64,000 nucleotides of DNA from Jiangella ureilytica (GCF_004348545.1 NZ_SMKL01000026.1:1-64000); one strand, 5' to 3'. Numbered from the stretch's first letter, positions 41,761 to 50,327 are shown. The notes: generated by a model from the sequence alone, not told the origin. Numbers and translations: made by a program.

Positions 41761-42165
41761 TCAGGGTTCGGAGGCCAGGGGACGCGGGATGCCGGGGTGC
41801 GGGTGGTCGGCGTCCGCGAGCTGGCGCACCTCGCAGGATCCCTCCCAGCCGGGCCAGTGCTGCTGGTGCAGCCGGAGCATCCGCCGGGCCAGCTCGACCG
41901 CCTCCTCGCGCGACCGCACGTCGAGGATCGCGAACCCGCCGATCAGCTCCTTGGCCTCGGTGAACGGCCCGTCGACCGCGCTGATGCGTCCGTCGACCAG
42001 TGACACCACGGCCCCGGCCGAGCTGGGCAGCAGCCCGCCCATGTCGACGAGGGTGCCGGACACGCTCATCTCCTGCGCGAGGTCGGCGACCGCCTGGACC
42101 AGCTCCGGCGGCGGCAGCCCGGCCGGATTCGGCTCCTCGGACCGGATGAACGACACGAACCGCAT
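41761..42165 (-). CDS. YCII-related DGPF-domain protein
   Basis: A 134-residue YCII/DGPF protein with the defining motif AVDGPFTEAKELIGGF and the N-terminal FVSFIRSEE strand. DGPF proteins accompany ECF41/ECF42 sigma factors and are their main regulon members; they may act as oxygenase-like or sensor proteins, but the function is not established. ATG 42165 has a GGAGGAG site. It stands first in the operon with the sigma factor, so the sigma factor probably drives this promoter. Confidence 0.85.
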   Translation of the reverse strand: MRFVSFIRSEEPNPAGLPPPELVQAVADLAQEMSVSGTLVDMGGLLPSSAGAVVSLVDGRISAVDGPFTEAKELIGGFAILDVRSREEAVELARRMLRLHQQHWPGWEGSCEVRQLADADHPHPGIPRPLASEP

Positions 42166-42184
42166 GGCCGGCTCCTCCCAGGTC

Positions 42185-42200
42185 GACGGCGAACGCCGTC
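42185..42200. promoter_or_regulatory. perfect palindrome before the DGPF/ECF42 operon
   Basis: GACGGCGAACGCCGTC is a perfect 7+2+7 palindrome 20 bases upstream of the DGPF start. Behind it lies a second dyad, TCTCCCG...CGGGAGA. They may form hairpins in the 5' leader or be operator sites. A GGAACC box farther upstream (within 42225-42245) would suit an ECF -35 element on the minus strand. Confidence 0.4.
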
Positions 42201-42260
42201 ATTCTCCCGCTCTCTCGTCGAACGGGAGACGCGGTTCCCTACACCGGCCGCTCGTCCATC

Positions 42261-42306
42261 ATGATCGGCGATCGACCCCGGTATGACGTGGTGGATCGCC
42301 GATGAT
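42261..42306 (-). terminator. hairpin downstream of the lipoprotein gene
   Basis: ATGATCGGCGATC (42261-42273) and GATCGCCGATGAT (42294-42306) pair over 12 of 13 bases with a 20-base loop, directly after the lipoprotein stop at 42312. No U-run follows. It separates that gene from the DGPF/ECF42 operon. Confidence 0.5.
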
Positions 42307-42311
42307 CAAGG

Positions 42312-42800
42312 TCATTCGGTGACCTCGATGTCGGCGGTGTACGGATGGGTCGGCTCGGCCGGCGCGGTCCAGACGGGCAGCCGGCCGTCGCCCTCGGCGG
42401 ACTCGGCGGACACCGCGAACTCCACCTGCCCGTTCTCGTTCGTCGCCAGCTCCGCGCGCAGGTGTGCCGCGATCCGCAGCTCGTACTGCCCGTCCGGACC
42501 CGAACGGGCCGCCGCGACCGGGTTCAGACGGGTGGTGAGCGTGACGAGCGCATCCGGCACCACCGCGCCGTCGGCGCGCACCACGCGGCCCCGGGCGACC
42601 ACCGGCTCGGACAGCTCCGCGGAGTCGGGGATTCCCGGCAGCAGCGTCGCGGCGGACTCCGGCTCCGGGATCTCCGACACGGCGGACGGCGGCACGGGCG
42701 AGGTCGCAGCCGGGTGACCGGGCCCGTGCTCCGGCGTCGAGCAGCCGGCCGCGAGCAGCACGGCCGCCGCGGTCGTCACGACGGACCTCGTCGCCGTCAT
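42312..42800 (-). CDS. lipoprotein with carboxypeptidase-regulatory-like domain
   Basis: A 162-residue lipoprotein: signal peptide with lipobox LLAAGC (Cys20), a proline/serine-rich spacer to about residue 65 and a small beta-sandwich (VVARGRVVRADGAVVPDALVTL, GPDGQYELRI) of the carboxypeptidase-regulatory/transthyretin-like type. It is anchored outside the membrane; no enzyme site is visible. It stands alone on the minus strand. The 213-base gap up to the mazF stop shows no gene. Confidence 0.7.
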   Translation of the reverse strand: MTATRSVVTTAAAVLLAAGCSTPEHGPGHPAATSPVPPSAVSEIPEPESAATLLPGIPDSAELSEPVVARGRVVRADGAVVPDALVTLTTRLNPVAAARSGPDGQYELRIAAHLRAELATNENGQVEFAVSAESAEGDGRLPVWTAPAEPTHPYTADIEVTE

Positions 42801-43013
42801 GCCGGGAGTCTAGTTCGCTCCTGGCGGTCCGGCCGGGGCCTGGGAGGTGCCCGACCACACCCGCGGAAGGACCTCCTCGCCGGCGAAGCCCGTCGCCTGC
42901 GCGGGCGTGGTCAGGATCGCCGGATCCGGGCCGCGGAGCGGCCGACGCCGTCGGCCTCGATCTCGCGTCGGTGAAGGATCGCACTCGTTCGGGGAGTTCG
43001 CCGCGACACCCGC

Positions 43014-43355
43014 TCAGAGGCCGAGGACTCGATGGAGCCCGTCGTCGACGGCGAGCATGACGTGGGCGGGGACCCGGCCCGCGCGCTCGCGCAGGTCGCG
43101 CTTGTCGACGGTGACCAGGGCGGCGACGGTGACGACGGAGTCGCGCGGCAGGCCGGTCGCCGATGCCGGGAGGAAGACGTTGCCGGGGAGCTCGGCCCGG
43201 GCGGTGTTCGAGGTGACGACGGCCGCGAGCGCGGTGGAGAGGCGGCTGGCGTTGTACGGGTCGGCCTGGACGATCAGCACCGGGCGCCGCTTCGCCGGCC
43301 GGCTGCCGCGGGCGGGACCGAGGTCGACCCAGTAGAGGTCACCCCGCGAGATCAC
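43014..43355 (-). CDS. mazF: MazF/PemK-family endoribonuclease toxin
   Basis: A 113-residue toxin with the MazF core: ISRGDLYWVDLGPARGS, then KRRPVLIVQADPYN with the catalytic Arg, followed by the TSNTARAELPGNVFLP and PRDSVVTVAALVTVDK strands. MazF enzymes cut single-stranded RNA at short motifs and halt growth. GTG 43355 overlaps the antitoxin stop (GTGA), the usual coupled order antitoxin-toxin. Confidence 0.9.
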   Translation of the reverse strand: MISRGDLYWVDLGPARGSRPAKRRPVLIVQADPYNASRLSTALAAVVTSNTARAELPGNVFLPASATGLPRDSVVTVAALVTVDKRDLRERAGRVPAHVMLAVDDGLHRVLGL

Positions 43356-43606
43356 CAGTCGGGCTCGTCCCAGGTGGCGGCGGCGAGGGCGCGGCGGCCG
43401 GCGGTGGCGGCGGCCGCCGCGGAGTCGTCGTCGCCGGTGCGGTCGAGGATCTCGTCGATGCGGGCCGTGAGGGAGGCGTCGTCGAGCTGGCGCAGGTACT
43501 GCTCGGCGGCGCGCGCGAAGAACTCCGAGCGGCTCATGCCGAGCTCGGCGGCACGCTGCGTGGCCCGCTCGAACGTCTCGTCGGGCAGCGAGATCGCGGT
43601 CTTCAT
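43352..43606 (-). CDS. mazE: ribbon-helix-helix MazE-type antitoxin
   Basis: An 84-residue antitoxin with an N-terminal ribbon-helix-helix (MKTAISLPDETFERATQRA, then SRSEFFARAAEQYL) that binds DNA as a dimer, and an acidic, unstructured C terminus that wraps the toxin (ending ATWDEPDW). TATACT on the minus strand (43618-43613) ends six bases before ATG 43606, consistent with a leaderless transcript from a promoter that begins right after the SDR stop. It represses its own promoter in known systems. Confidence 0.87.
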   Translation of the reverse strand: MKTAISLPDETFERATQRAAELGMSRSEFFARAAEQYLRQLDDASLTARIDEILDRTGDDDSAAAAATAGRRALAAATWDEPDW

Positions 43607-43626
43607 GCCCCGAGTATAACCGGGTA

Positions 43627-44514
43627 CTACCGCCGTCCGGCACCCAGCGGATCGAGCTGCTCGGGCGTCGCGTCGTCGGCGGCGGTCGACAGGCTGAGCT
43701 CGCGGTTCCGCTCGTCCGAGGCGAGCAGGTCGCGGCCGGCGGCGGTGCCGTAGCGGTAGGCGTCGGGGCCGACCAGCAGCCGCAGTGGCGGCTCGTCCAT
43801 CGCCACGATGCGCAGCAGCAACTCGGCGACCTTGGCGGGGTCGCTCGCCATGGTGAGGGCGCTCTCGCCCATCCGTTCCGCGTTGGCGCCGACGGTGCCG
43901 GCGTACTCCGGGCGCACGGGGTCGACGCGCATCGACGAGCCGGCCCAGTCGGTGCGCATGCCGCCGGGCTCGAGGACGGTGACCTTGACACCCAGTGGCG
44001 CCACCTCGGCGGCCAGGACCGACGAGAACCCGCCGACCGCCCACTTCGCGGTCTGGTACGCGCCCAGCCCCGCCGACGCCATGCGCCCGCCGACCGACGA
44101 CACCTGCACGACGTGCCCGCCGCGCTGCTCGCGCAGCACCGGGAGCGCCGCCCGGGTCATGGTGACGACGCCGAACAGGTTGGTCTCGACCTGGGCGCGG
44201 AAGTCCGCCGGGTCGGCGTCCTCGATGCTGGCGAGGTTCGCGTAGCCGGCGTTGTTCACCAGCACGTCCAGCCGCCCGAACTCGGCGACGACGGTGTGAA
44301 CGGCCCGTTCCGCCGCGGCCGGGTCGGTGACGTCGAGCGGGACCACGACGAGCCGGGGGCGGTCGCCGCCGGGCCCGGAAGCGGCGGCGAGCAGGTCGTC
44401 GAGGGCGTGCGGGTCGCGGACACCCGCGACCACTTGGTGGCCGGCGGCGAGCGCGGCGACGACGACGGCGCGGCCCAGGCCTCGGGAGGCGCCGGTGACG
44501 AGGAACGAGGACAT
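43627..44514 (-). CDS. short-chain dehydrogenase/reductase (SDR)
   Basis: A 295-residue classical SDR: NAD(P) motif TGASRGLG at residues 7-14, NNAG at about 88, Ser in VQVSSVGG and the catalytic YQTAK. A C-terminal stretch of about 40 residues is longer than usual. Substrate is unknown; similar proteins in actinomycetes are TetR-controlled detoxification reductases. It is divergent from a TetR gene across two matching palindromes, which supports that view. The mazE gene follows after 20 bases. Confidence 0.85.
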   Translation of the reverse strand: MSSFLVTGASRGLGRAVVVAALAAGHQVVAGVRDPHALDDLLAAASGPGGDRPRLVVVPLDVTDPAAAERAVHTVVAEFGRLDVLVNNAGYANLASIEDADPADFRAQVETNLFGVVTMTRAALPVLREQRGGHVVQVSSVGGRMASAGLGAYQTAKWAVGGFSSVLAAEVAPLGVKVTVLEPGGMRTDWAGSSMRVDPVRPEYAGTVGANAERMGESALTMASDPAKVAELLLRIVAMDEPPLRLLVGPDAYRYGTAAGRDLLASDERNRELSLSTAADDATPEQLDPLGAGRR

Positions 44515-44523
44515 GGCAAGCTC

Positions 44524-44590
44524 CTAACTAACTGATTAGTTGATAACAGTGGACCGCGCTGCCCGGTTTGTCAACTAACTCGTTGGTAAG
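44524..44590. promoter_or_regulatory. paired TetR operators between SDR and TetR genes
   Basis: Two 22-bp sites in opposite orientation, 44524-44545 and 44569-44590, share 17 of 22 bases and the palindromic form CAACTAAnnnGTTrGT. They lie next to the SDR start and over the TetR promoter. A TAAGCT box (44587-44592) ends eight bases before the GTG 44601 and could be a -10 for a leaderless tetR transcript. Confidence 0.6.
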
Positions 44591-44600
44591 CTCCGTCACC

Positions 44601-45179
44601 GTGACGTCCCCGATGCCCCGAGACGCCGAGCGGACCCGCCGCCGGCTGCTCGACGCCGCGCGCGACGAGTTCGCGGCGGTGGGCATCGCCGGGGCCCGGG
44701 TCGACCGCATCGCGGCCGCCGCGGCCAGCAACAAGGCGCAGATCTACCACTATTTCGGCAGCAAGGACGGCCTGTTCGACGCCGTCTTCGACGACCTGTG
44801 CCGGGCCACGCTCGACGCCGTCCCCATGGACGCGCACGACCTGCCGGAGTACGCCGGGCGGCTGTTCGACTCCTACGAGGAGCGGCCCTGGGTGCAGCGG
44901 CTGGCCACCTGGTACCGGCTCGAACGGGCCGGCGCGCGCCCGCTCGACATCGTGCTCGAGAGCAACGCGGCGAAGGTGAGGGTGATCGCCGACGCGCAGG
45001 ACGCGGGCGCGCTGCCGTCGGCCTTCACCCCGGTCGAGCTGCTCGGTCTGGTGCTGCACCTGTCCGGCTTCTGGAGCTCGAACACCCCGGAGTTCGACGC
45101 CGCCGTCGACGACGTCGGCCGCGAGCGCCGCCGGGCGGTCGTCGTCCGGGCGGTCGCGGCGCTCCTCGCCGCACGCTGA
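44601..45179 (+). CDS. TetR-family transcriptional regulator
   Basis: A 192-residue TetR repressor. The HTH is in AAAASNKAQIYHYFGSKDGLF, preceded by RTRRRLLDAARDEFAAVGIAGARV. GTG 44601 or ATG 44613 may start it; neither has a ribosome site, and the -10-like box eight bases before the GTG favours leaderless initiation there. The C-terminal domain has the pattern of TetR_C proteins controlling SDRs. It should repress itself and the divergent SDR gene, and perhaps mazEF by read-through. Confidence 0.85.
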   Translation: MTSPMPRDAERTRRRLLDAARDEFAAVGIAGARVDRIAAAAASNKAQIYHYFGSKDGLFDAVFDDLCRATLDAVPMDAHDLPEYAGRLFDSYEERPWVQRLATWYRLERAGARPLDIVLESNAAKVRVIADAQDAGALPSAFTPVELLGLVLHLSGFWSSNTPEFDAAVDDVGRERRRAVVVRAVAALLAAR

Positions 45180-45216
45180 CGCCGTCACCCCGGGTGCTCC
45201 CCGGGCGAATCCGGCA

Positions 45217-45282
45217 TTGACCGTATTCATGGCATGCCGCTAGGGTGCCGCCACAAGTGTCTATCTGTCTATACCGCTAGAC
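45217..45282 (+). promoter_or_regulatory. promoter and HutC-type operator of the secreted-protein operon
   Basis: TTGACC (45217-45222) and TAGGGT (45241-45246) are 18 bp apart. Downstream, across the likely transcript start, stand a GTCTAT direct repeat and the dyad GTCTATACCGCTAGAC (45267-45282, perfect 5-bp arms). GTCTA/TAGAC half-sites are typical of HutC/DasR-type GntR regulators, and similar words occur before the ROK-kinase operon at 51279-51305. Confidence 0.55.
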
Positions 45283-45298
45283 GACTTCGGGAGGCACG

Positions 45299-47353
45299 AT
45301 GAGCACCTTCACCCGCCGCGCACTGGTCACCGCCGCCACCGCCGGCGCCGCGGCCGGCGTCGTCGCGACCGCGCCAGCGGCCGCCGCGACCCCGATCGGC
45401 ACTGCCCGACCCAGCCCACGGCGGCTCTTCTCCGCCGGGGAGTTCGAGAGCACGATGGACCCCGCCGCCTCGGGCGCCGACAACGCGGCCGCGTTCGTGG
45501 CCGACGTCGCGGCGGCCGACGGACGGCAGGTCGTCGTCGCGCCGGGCACGTACACCGTCGCCCAGGTGATCCTCACCGACCAGGTCGTCAACGTCCGGTT
45601 CATGCCGGGCACCCTGCTGCTGCCCGACGCGAGCCTGCACGCCGTCGGCCCGGCCGGTCGCTGGTTCCACGCCACGAACTGCGACACCCGCCTGTACGGG
45701 CTGACCGCCGACGGGCAGCATCTCCCCGAGGACTGCTGGCGCTCCGACGGCGGCGAGTTTCGCGCGTACGACACGACCATGCTGAACATGGGGTTCGAGG
45801 ACCTCGTCGGCAACTCCACGTCGCTGGGCACGCTCGGGATCCTGTGCAAGAGCGTCGAAGAGGTGATCATCGACGGCTACGCGGGCAGCGAGTTCTGGGG
45901 CCGCAAGGACGACGTCTACGCGAACCAGGCCGGCAAGGTCAACCACCTGATGATGTACGAGTGCGAGCGGGTCGCGATCCGCAACGTCACCATCTCCGGA
46001 GGCCGGGGCGAGGACAACGACTTCTTCCACCTGCTCGACCTGCGTCCGGTCCCGACCATGCACGGCACCATCGAGAGCTGCCACCTCTACTACAACGGGC
46101 AGACCCGCCGCTGCATGAAGTTCCAGGGCGGCAACTGGGACGTCCGCGACGTCCACTGCTACCCGGCCGCGGACTTCGAGGCGGTGTCCGCCGAGACCGA
46201 CATCGGCGAGCAGAACCTCAACTGCATCGACTGGGCCGGTTCGGTCGAGGGCACGCTGCGGCTGTCGGACAGCTACGTCGACGCGACGGGGTACGTCGTC
46301 GGCGTCTCGCACACGTTCGGCCCGCTCGGCCGGGTCATCGTCGAGAACTGCACCATCGTCGGCGGCCGCCGGCTGGCCAAGCGGAACAACCCGGAGCCGC
46401 CGCACGCGTACTCCGAGATCCAGACCATGGGCTTCTTCGCGATCCCGCAGGACAACGACAGCGAGATCCGCGACAGCGTCATCAAGGGCTTCTCGCGCTC
46501 CGTCGTCGTGCAGGGCAACCGCAACCGCGTCGTCGGCAACACCATCGACGACCCGCAGATCTTCTGGCTGCAGGCCGGCAGCTCGACCGCGAAGGACTTC
46601 CTCGAGGTCAGCGGCAACAAGGTGCTGACCCGCACGCCGGGGGCGATGGCGACGCGGTGCAGCCGGATCGACAACTACACCAACGTCGAGGTCTACGACA
46701 ACACGCTGATCCGGGTGCCCGGCACGGTCGTCAACGACACCCACGGCGTGTTCATCGACATCACCAACGGCGGCGCCACCGGGATCGCGACCAACAACCG
46801 TGCGCCCGCCGGCACCGTCTCCGTCCGGTCCGGCGCCTCCAACGTCGCCGTGTACCAGAACCAGGGCCAGCTGCTGCGCCCGCTGCTCACCACGGGCCCC
46901 GTCGGCAACGGCGGCACCGGCGAGGACAACCTGCAGATCCAGGCGATTCCGGCCTACAACCTGCACCGGCTCGGCAGCGCGGTGCGCTCGACGTTCACCG
47001 GCACCACCGCGAACAACGCCAACGCGAAGACTCTGCGCGTCTATGTCGGCACGACGCTGGTGCTGACCGCGCCGCTGACGCCCGGCCAGGCCGGCGGCTG
47101 GGAGGTCCAGCTCGTGGTCATCGCGGTCCCCGTCGTCGGCGGCGAGCTGAAATACACCGTCAAGCTGCTGGAATGCGACAGCGCCGGGGCCGGTGCTCCG
47201 ACCGTGGCCCGGGTCGCTACCGGGACGACGATCCAGGTCACCACGCAGCCGATCATCCTCAAGACCACCGCCGAGGCGGTCGCCAACGGCGACGTGGTCA
47301 GCCAGGTCGCGGTGACCGAGTCGCTCGACGGCCGCCACTTCATCTTCAGTTGA
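45299..47353 (+). CDS. secreted right-handed beta-helix protein (pectate-lyase/GH28-like fold)
   Basis: A 684-residue exported protein. The N terminus has a twin-arginine-type signal (FTRRALVTAATAG) ending near the AAAAT at residue 31. Residues about 55-110 (GADNAAAFVADVAAADGRQVVVAPGTYTV style) match the start of pectate_lyase_3 beta-helix proteins, and repeated strand turns (IIDGYAG, IRNVTISGG, VENCTIVGG, VVGNTIDD) continue to about residue 500. A C-terminal beta-rich domain of about 150 residues follows. It could cleave or bind an acidic polysaccharide; catalytic residues cannot be assigned by eye. First gene of an operon with the beta-propeller protein. Confidence 0.75.
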   Translation: MSTFTRRALVTAATAGAAAGVVATAPAAAATPIGTARPSPRRLFSAGEFESTMDPAASGADNAAAFVADVAAADGRQVVVAPGTYTVAQVILTDQVVNVRFMPGTLLLPDASLHAVGPAGRWFHATNCDTRLYGLTADGQHLPEDCWRSDGGEFRAYDTTMLNMGFEDLVGNSTSLGTLGILCKSVEEVIIDGYAGSEFWGRKDDVYANQAGKVNHLMMYECERVAIRNVTISGGRGEDNDFFHLLDLRPVPTMHGTIESCHLYYNGQTRRCMKFQGGNWDVRDVHCYPAADFEAVSAETDIGEQNLNCIDWAGSVEGTLRLSDSYVDATGYVVGVSHTFGPLGRVIVENCTIVGGRRLAKRNNPEPPHAYSEIQTMGFFAIPQDNDSEIRDSVIKGFSRSVVVQGNRNRVVGNTIDDPQIFWLQAGSSTAKDFLEVSGNKVLTRTPGAMATRCSRIDNYTNVEVYDNTLIRVPGTVVNDTHGVFIDITNGGATGIATNNRAPAGTVSVRSGASNVAVYQNQGQLLRPLLTTGPVGNGGTGEDNLQIQAIPAYNLHRLGSAVRSTFTGTTANNANAKTLRVYVGTTLVLTAPLTPGQAGGWEVQLVVIAVPVVGGELKYTVKLLECDSAGAGAPTVARVATGTTIQVTTQPIILKTTAEAVANGDVVSQVAVTESLDGRHFIFS

Positions 47354-47376
47354 TCCCCGACGGGAGAACCGCTTCC

Positions 47377-49377
47377 ATGCCACGTCTCGCCACACGAGTC
47401 GCGACGCTCGCCGTCGCCGGTGCCCTCGTGGTCGCCGGCGCTGCGAGCGCCCCGGCCGCCGATCCCGCGATCGCCGAGGTGACCGAGGTCGGCACGCCGA
47501 TCACCAACGTCGCGATCGACAAGGTCACCTACGCCACGCTGCCCGATGGCCGGCCAGTCATCTACACGGTGCTGCTCGGCTCCGGCACGACCAGCCTGCA
47601 CGTCATCGACGTGCGCAGCCGCGAGTCGATCCGGTCGGTCCGGCTCCCCGGCGCCATCGGGTCCCGCGACCTCGCCGTCGCGCCCGACGGCACGCTCTAC
47701 ATCGCCACGTTCCAGCAGGGCCGGCTGTACTCCTACGACTACGCGTCCGACACGCTGACCGACCTGGGCCGGCCGTCGACGGCGGTCAGCTACCTGTATG
47801 GGCTGGGCATCCACGCCGACGGGACGGTGTTCTTCGGCGGCTACCCGACGGGGCAGCTGTTCGGCTACGACCCGGACACCGGGGCGTTCCGCGACTACGG
47901 CACCCTGTCGCCGGACTCGCAGTACCTGCGCAGCGTCGTCGTCTGGGGCGACTCGGTCTACGCCGGGCTGGGGACGCAGAAGGCTCGGCTGGTCCGGGTC
48001 GACATCGCCTCGGGCGCCGTCACGCCGATCCCGTTGCCGGCACCGTACGACGCCGAGCACGAGGTCAACCAGGTCAGCGTCCGCAGCGACGTCGCGTACG
48101 TGCACCTGACCTCGTCGCGCACGATGCTGCGCTACGACCTGCGCGCGCAGGAGTGGCTCTCGCCGCTCGGCCCGGCCGGCGGGCTGGACGTGTCGCCGGT
48201 GTCGCCGATGCGCAAGGAGGTCTACTTCGTCGGGACCAACGGGCGGCTGCGCGCGTTCAGCACGCTGACCGGCCGGACCCGCGAGACCGGCGCGTTCCCG
48301 TCGATGTTCACCTCGCGGGGGTTCGCCTGGATCGACATGCAGGAGGACGGCTACCCGGGCGAGTCGCTGGTGATGACCGACTACATCGGCCGGCTCTGGG
48401 TGCACAACCCGCGCACCGGGCGGTCGCGCGTCGACCAGTTGACGATCACCGGCGAGCCGGTGCACATCCGGTCGCTCGGCGTCGGGCCGGACGGGCGCAT
48501 CTGGGCCGGCGGGCTCGGCTCCGGCGGGCTCTCGTGGTACGACCCGGCGACGGGGGACATGGCGCAGGTGCCACGGGGGACCGTCGGGCAGACCGACGAG
48601 ATGCTCCGCGTCGGCGCCGACCTCTACCTCGGCACGTATCCCGCGGGAACGGTGCTGCGGTACCGGCCGGCCGAGCCGTTCGTCTGGGGCAGCAACCCGG
48701 GCCCCGTCGCGAACCTCGCCGGTCAGGGCCAGGACCGGCCGCTCGCGCTGGCGTACGCGGCCGGCCGGGTGGTCATCGGGACGGTGCCGAACTACGGCCA
48801 GCTCACCGGCGCGATCAGCATCTACGACCCGGCGACGGGTTCGGTCGCGGTGGACCGCGGGGTGGCCGGGACCGGCAGCGTCGTGTCCGCCGTGGCGATC
48901 GGCGACGTCGTCTACGCGAGCACGTCGAAGTGGGCCGGACTCGGCATCGTGCCGCCGGACGACGACGGCAAGGTGTTCGCCTACGACCCCGTCACCCGGA
49001 CCAAGCTCTGGGAGGTCGTGCCGTACCCGGGGACGCCCGCGGTCACGGAGCTGGCGGTGTCGCCGTCGGGCACCCTGTGGGGCCTGACGCGGGGCCGGCT
49101 GTTCGAGCTCTCCGCCGCCACGGGGGAGCTGCTGCGCGAGATCGCCGTGCCCGCCGAGAACTGGGACACCGTCGACCACGTGTGGTCCGAAGGGCAGCGG
49201 CTGGTGGTGCTGCCCGACGGCACCCTGTACGCCGTCGTCGGCGGGCAGCTCTTGCGTGCCGACGTGTCGAGCGGGGCCGTCGAGCCGGTGACAAACGGCG
49301 TGTCCGCCGTCGTCCTGGGCGACGACGGCGCGTTGTACCTGTCCAAGGGCGCCGTTCTGCACACGCTGGTGCCGTGA
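47377..49377 (+). CDS. secreted beta-propeller protein
   Basis: A 666-residue exported protein with a Sec-type signal peptide (residues 1-28) and a series of about 50-residue propeller blades marked by recurring YDPxTG turns (YDPDTGAF, YDPATGDM, YDPATGSV, YDPVTRTK) and GxDGxIWAGG-like strands. The pattern is of NHL/SMP-30/PQQ-like propellers. No enzyme site can be named; some relatives act as lyases or lactonases on sugar polymers. It follows the beta-helix gene by 23 bases and overlaps the PTE-family gene by four bases. Confidence 0.72.
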   Translation: MPRLATRVATLAVAGALVVAGAASAPAADPAIAEVTEVGTPITNVAIDKVTYATLPDGRPVIYTVLLGSGTTSLHVIDVRSRESIRSVRLPGAIGSRDLAVAPDGTLYIATFQQGRLYSYDYASDTLTDLGRPSTAVSYLYGLGIHADGTVFFGGYPTGQLFGYDPDTGAFRDYGTLSPDSQYLRSVVVWGDSVYAGLGTQKARLVRVDIASGAVTPIPLPAPYDAEHEVNQVSVRSDVAYVHLTSSRTMLRYDLRAQEWLSPLGPAGGLDVSPVSPMRKEVYFVGTNGRLRAFSTLTGRTRETGAFPSMFTSRGFAWIDMQEDGYPGESLVMTDYIGRLWVHNPRTGRSRVDQLTITGEPVHIRSLGVGPDGRIWAGGLGSGGLSWYDPATGDMAQVPRGTVGQTDEMLRVGADLYLGTYPAGTVLRYRPAEPFVWGSNPGPVANLAGQGQDRPLALAYAAGRVVIGTVPNYGQLTGAISIYDPATGSVAVDRGVAGTGSVVSAVAIGDVVYASTSKWAGLGIVPPDDDGKVFAYDPVTRTKLWEVVPYPGTPAVTELAVSPSGTLWGLTRGRLFELSAATGELLREIAVPAENWDTVDHVWSEGQRLVVLPDGTLYAVVGGQLLRADVSSGAVEPVTNGVSAVVLGDDGALYLSKGAVLHTLVP

Positions 49378-50327
49378 ACGGACTCGTCATGACGGTGCTC
49401 GGCCCGGTCGATCCCGCCGGGCTGGGCGCCGTCGACGCCCACGAGCACCTGTTCCTGCACTCGGCGGCGCTGCCGGGCGAGGACTTCGGCTCCGTCGATG
49501 CGATGGCGTCGGAGGCCGAGACCGTCCGGGCCGGCGGCATCGACACGATCGTCGAGCTGACCCCGGTCGGGCTGGGCCGCTCGGTCACCGGGCTGGCGTC
49601 GGTGAGCCGGCGGACCGGCGTGCACGTCGTCGCCGCGACCGGCTACCACCGCGACGCGCACTACCCGGCCGGGCACTGGGTGTACCGCGAGCCGGCGGAA
49701 GTGCTCGAGGAGGTGCTGCTGGCGGATCTGACCAGCGGCATCGACGAACGTGACTGGCAGGGACCGACGCCCGTGCCGTCGCCGCACCGTGCGGGGATCA
49801 TCAAACTCGGCGCGTCCTACCAGCGGGCGTCGGCGTCCGAGCGGCTGCGGCTGACGGTGGGGGCGTCGGCGGCCCGGCGCACGGGCGCGCCGGTCGCCGT
49901 CCACTGCGAGGTCGGGACGATGGCGCCGGAGCTGCTCGACCTGCTGGCCGCCGACGGCGTGCCGGCCGGCCGGGTGCTGCTGGCGCACCTCGACCGCAAT
50001 CCCGACCCCGGGTTGCACGCCGAGCTGGCCGCGCGCGGCGCCTACCTGCTGTACGACACCGTCGGGCGCATCAAGTACCGGCCCGACTCCGTGCTGCTGG
50101 AGCTGATCGAGCGCATGGTGGCCGCCGGCCACGGCGACAAGGTGCTGCTCGGCACCGACGTCGGGCGGCGATCGCAGCTGCGCGCGTACGGAGGCGGGCC
50201 GGGCATGGCGGTGCTGGGGGAGACGTTCGTCCCGCGCCTGCGGTCGTCGGTCGGCGACGACGCGACGTCGGCCATCCTGCGCACGAACGCCTGGACCGCC
50301 CTCACCTGGTCCATGGTTGCTGAATGA
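49374..50327 (+). CDS. phosphotriesterase-family (PLL/PTE) metal hydrolase
   Basis: A 317-residue TIM-barrel hydrolase with the binuclear-metal residues of the PTE family: HxH in DAHEHLF, Lys in IIKLGASYQ (carboxylated bridge), His in VAVHCEVG, His in LLAHLDRN and Asp in LLGTDVG. Natural roles in the family include lactonase and sugar-lactone or phospho-lactone hydrolysis, which would suit a sugar-acid pathway. No signal peptide is present although both upstream genes encode secreted proteins. GTG 49374 overlaps the previous stop (GTGA); ATG 49389 is an alternative. Confidence 0.83.
   Translation: MNGLVMTVLGPVDPAGLGAVDAHEHLFLHSAALPGEDFGSVDAMASEAETVRAGGIDTIVELTPVGLGRSVTGLASVSRRTGVHVVAATGYHRDAHYPAGHWVYREPAEVLEEVLLADLTSGIDERDWQGPTPVPSPHRAGIIKLGASYQRASASERLRLTVGASAARRTGAPVAVHCEVGTMAPELLDLLAADGVPAGRVLLAHLDRNPDPGLHAELAARGAYLLYDTVGRIKYRPDSVLLELIERMVAAGHGDKVLLGTDVGRRSQLRAYGGGPGMAVLGETFVPRLRSSVGDDATSAILRTNAWTALTWSMVAE

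Noticed and set aside
42801-43013. Small ORFs in the gap between the lipoprotein and mazF genes
   Set aside because: No start with a ribosome site and no protein-like composition.
45844-47376. Plus-strand frame joining in front of the beta-propeller gene
   Set aside because: It overlaps the beta-helix gene in another frame and has an Arg/Pro-rich shadow composition; the true start is ATG 47377 with a signal peptide.
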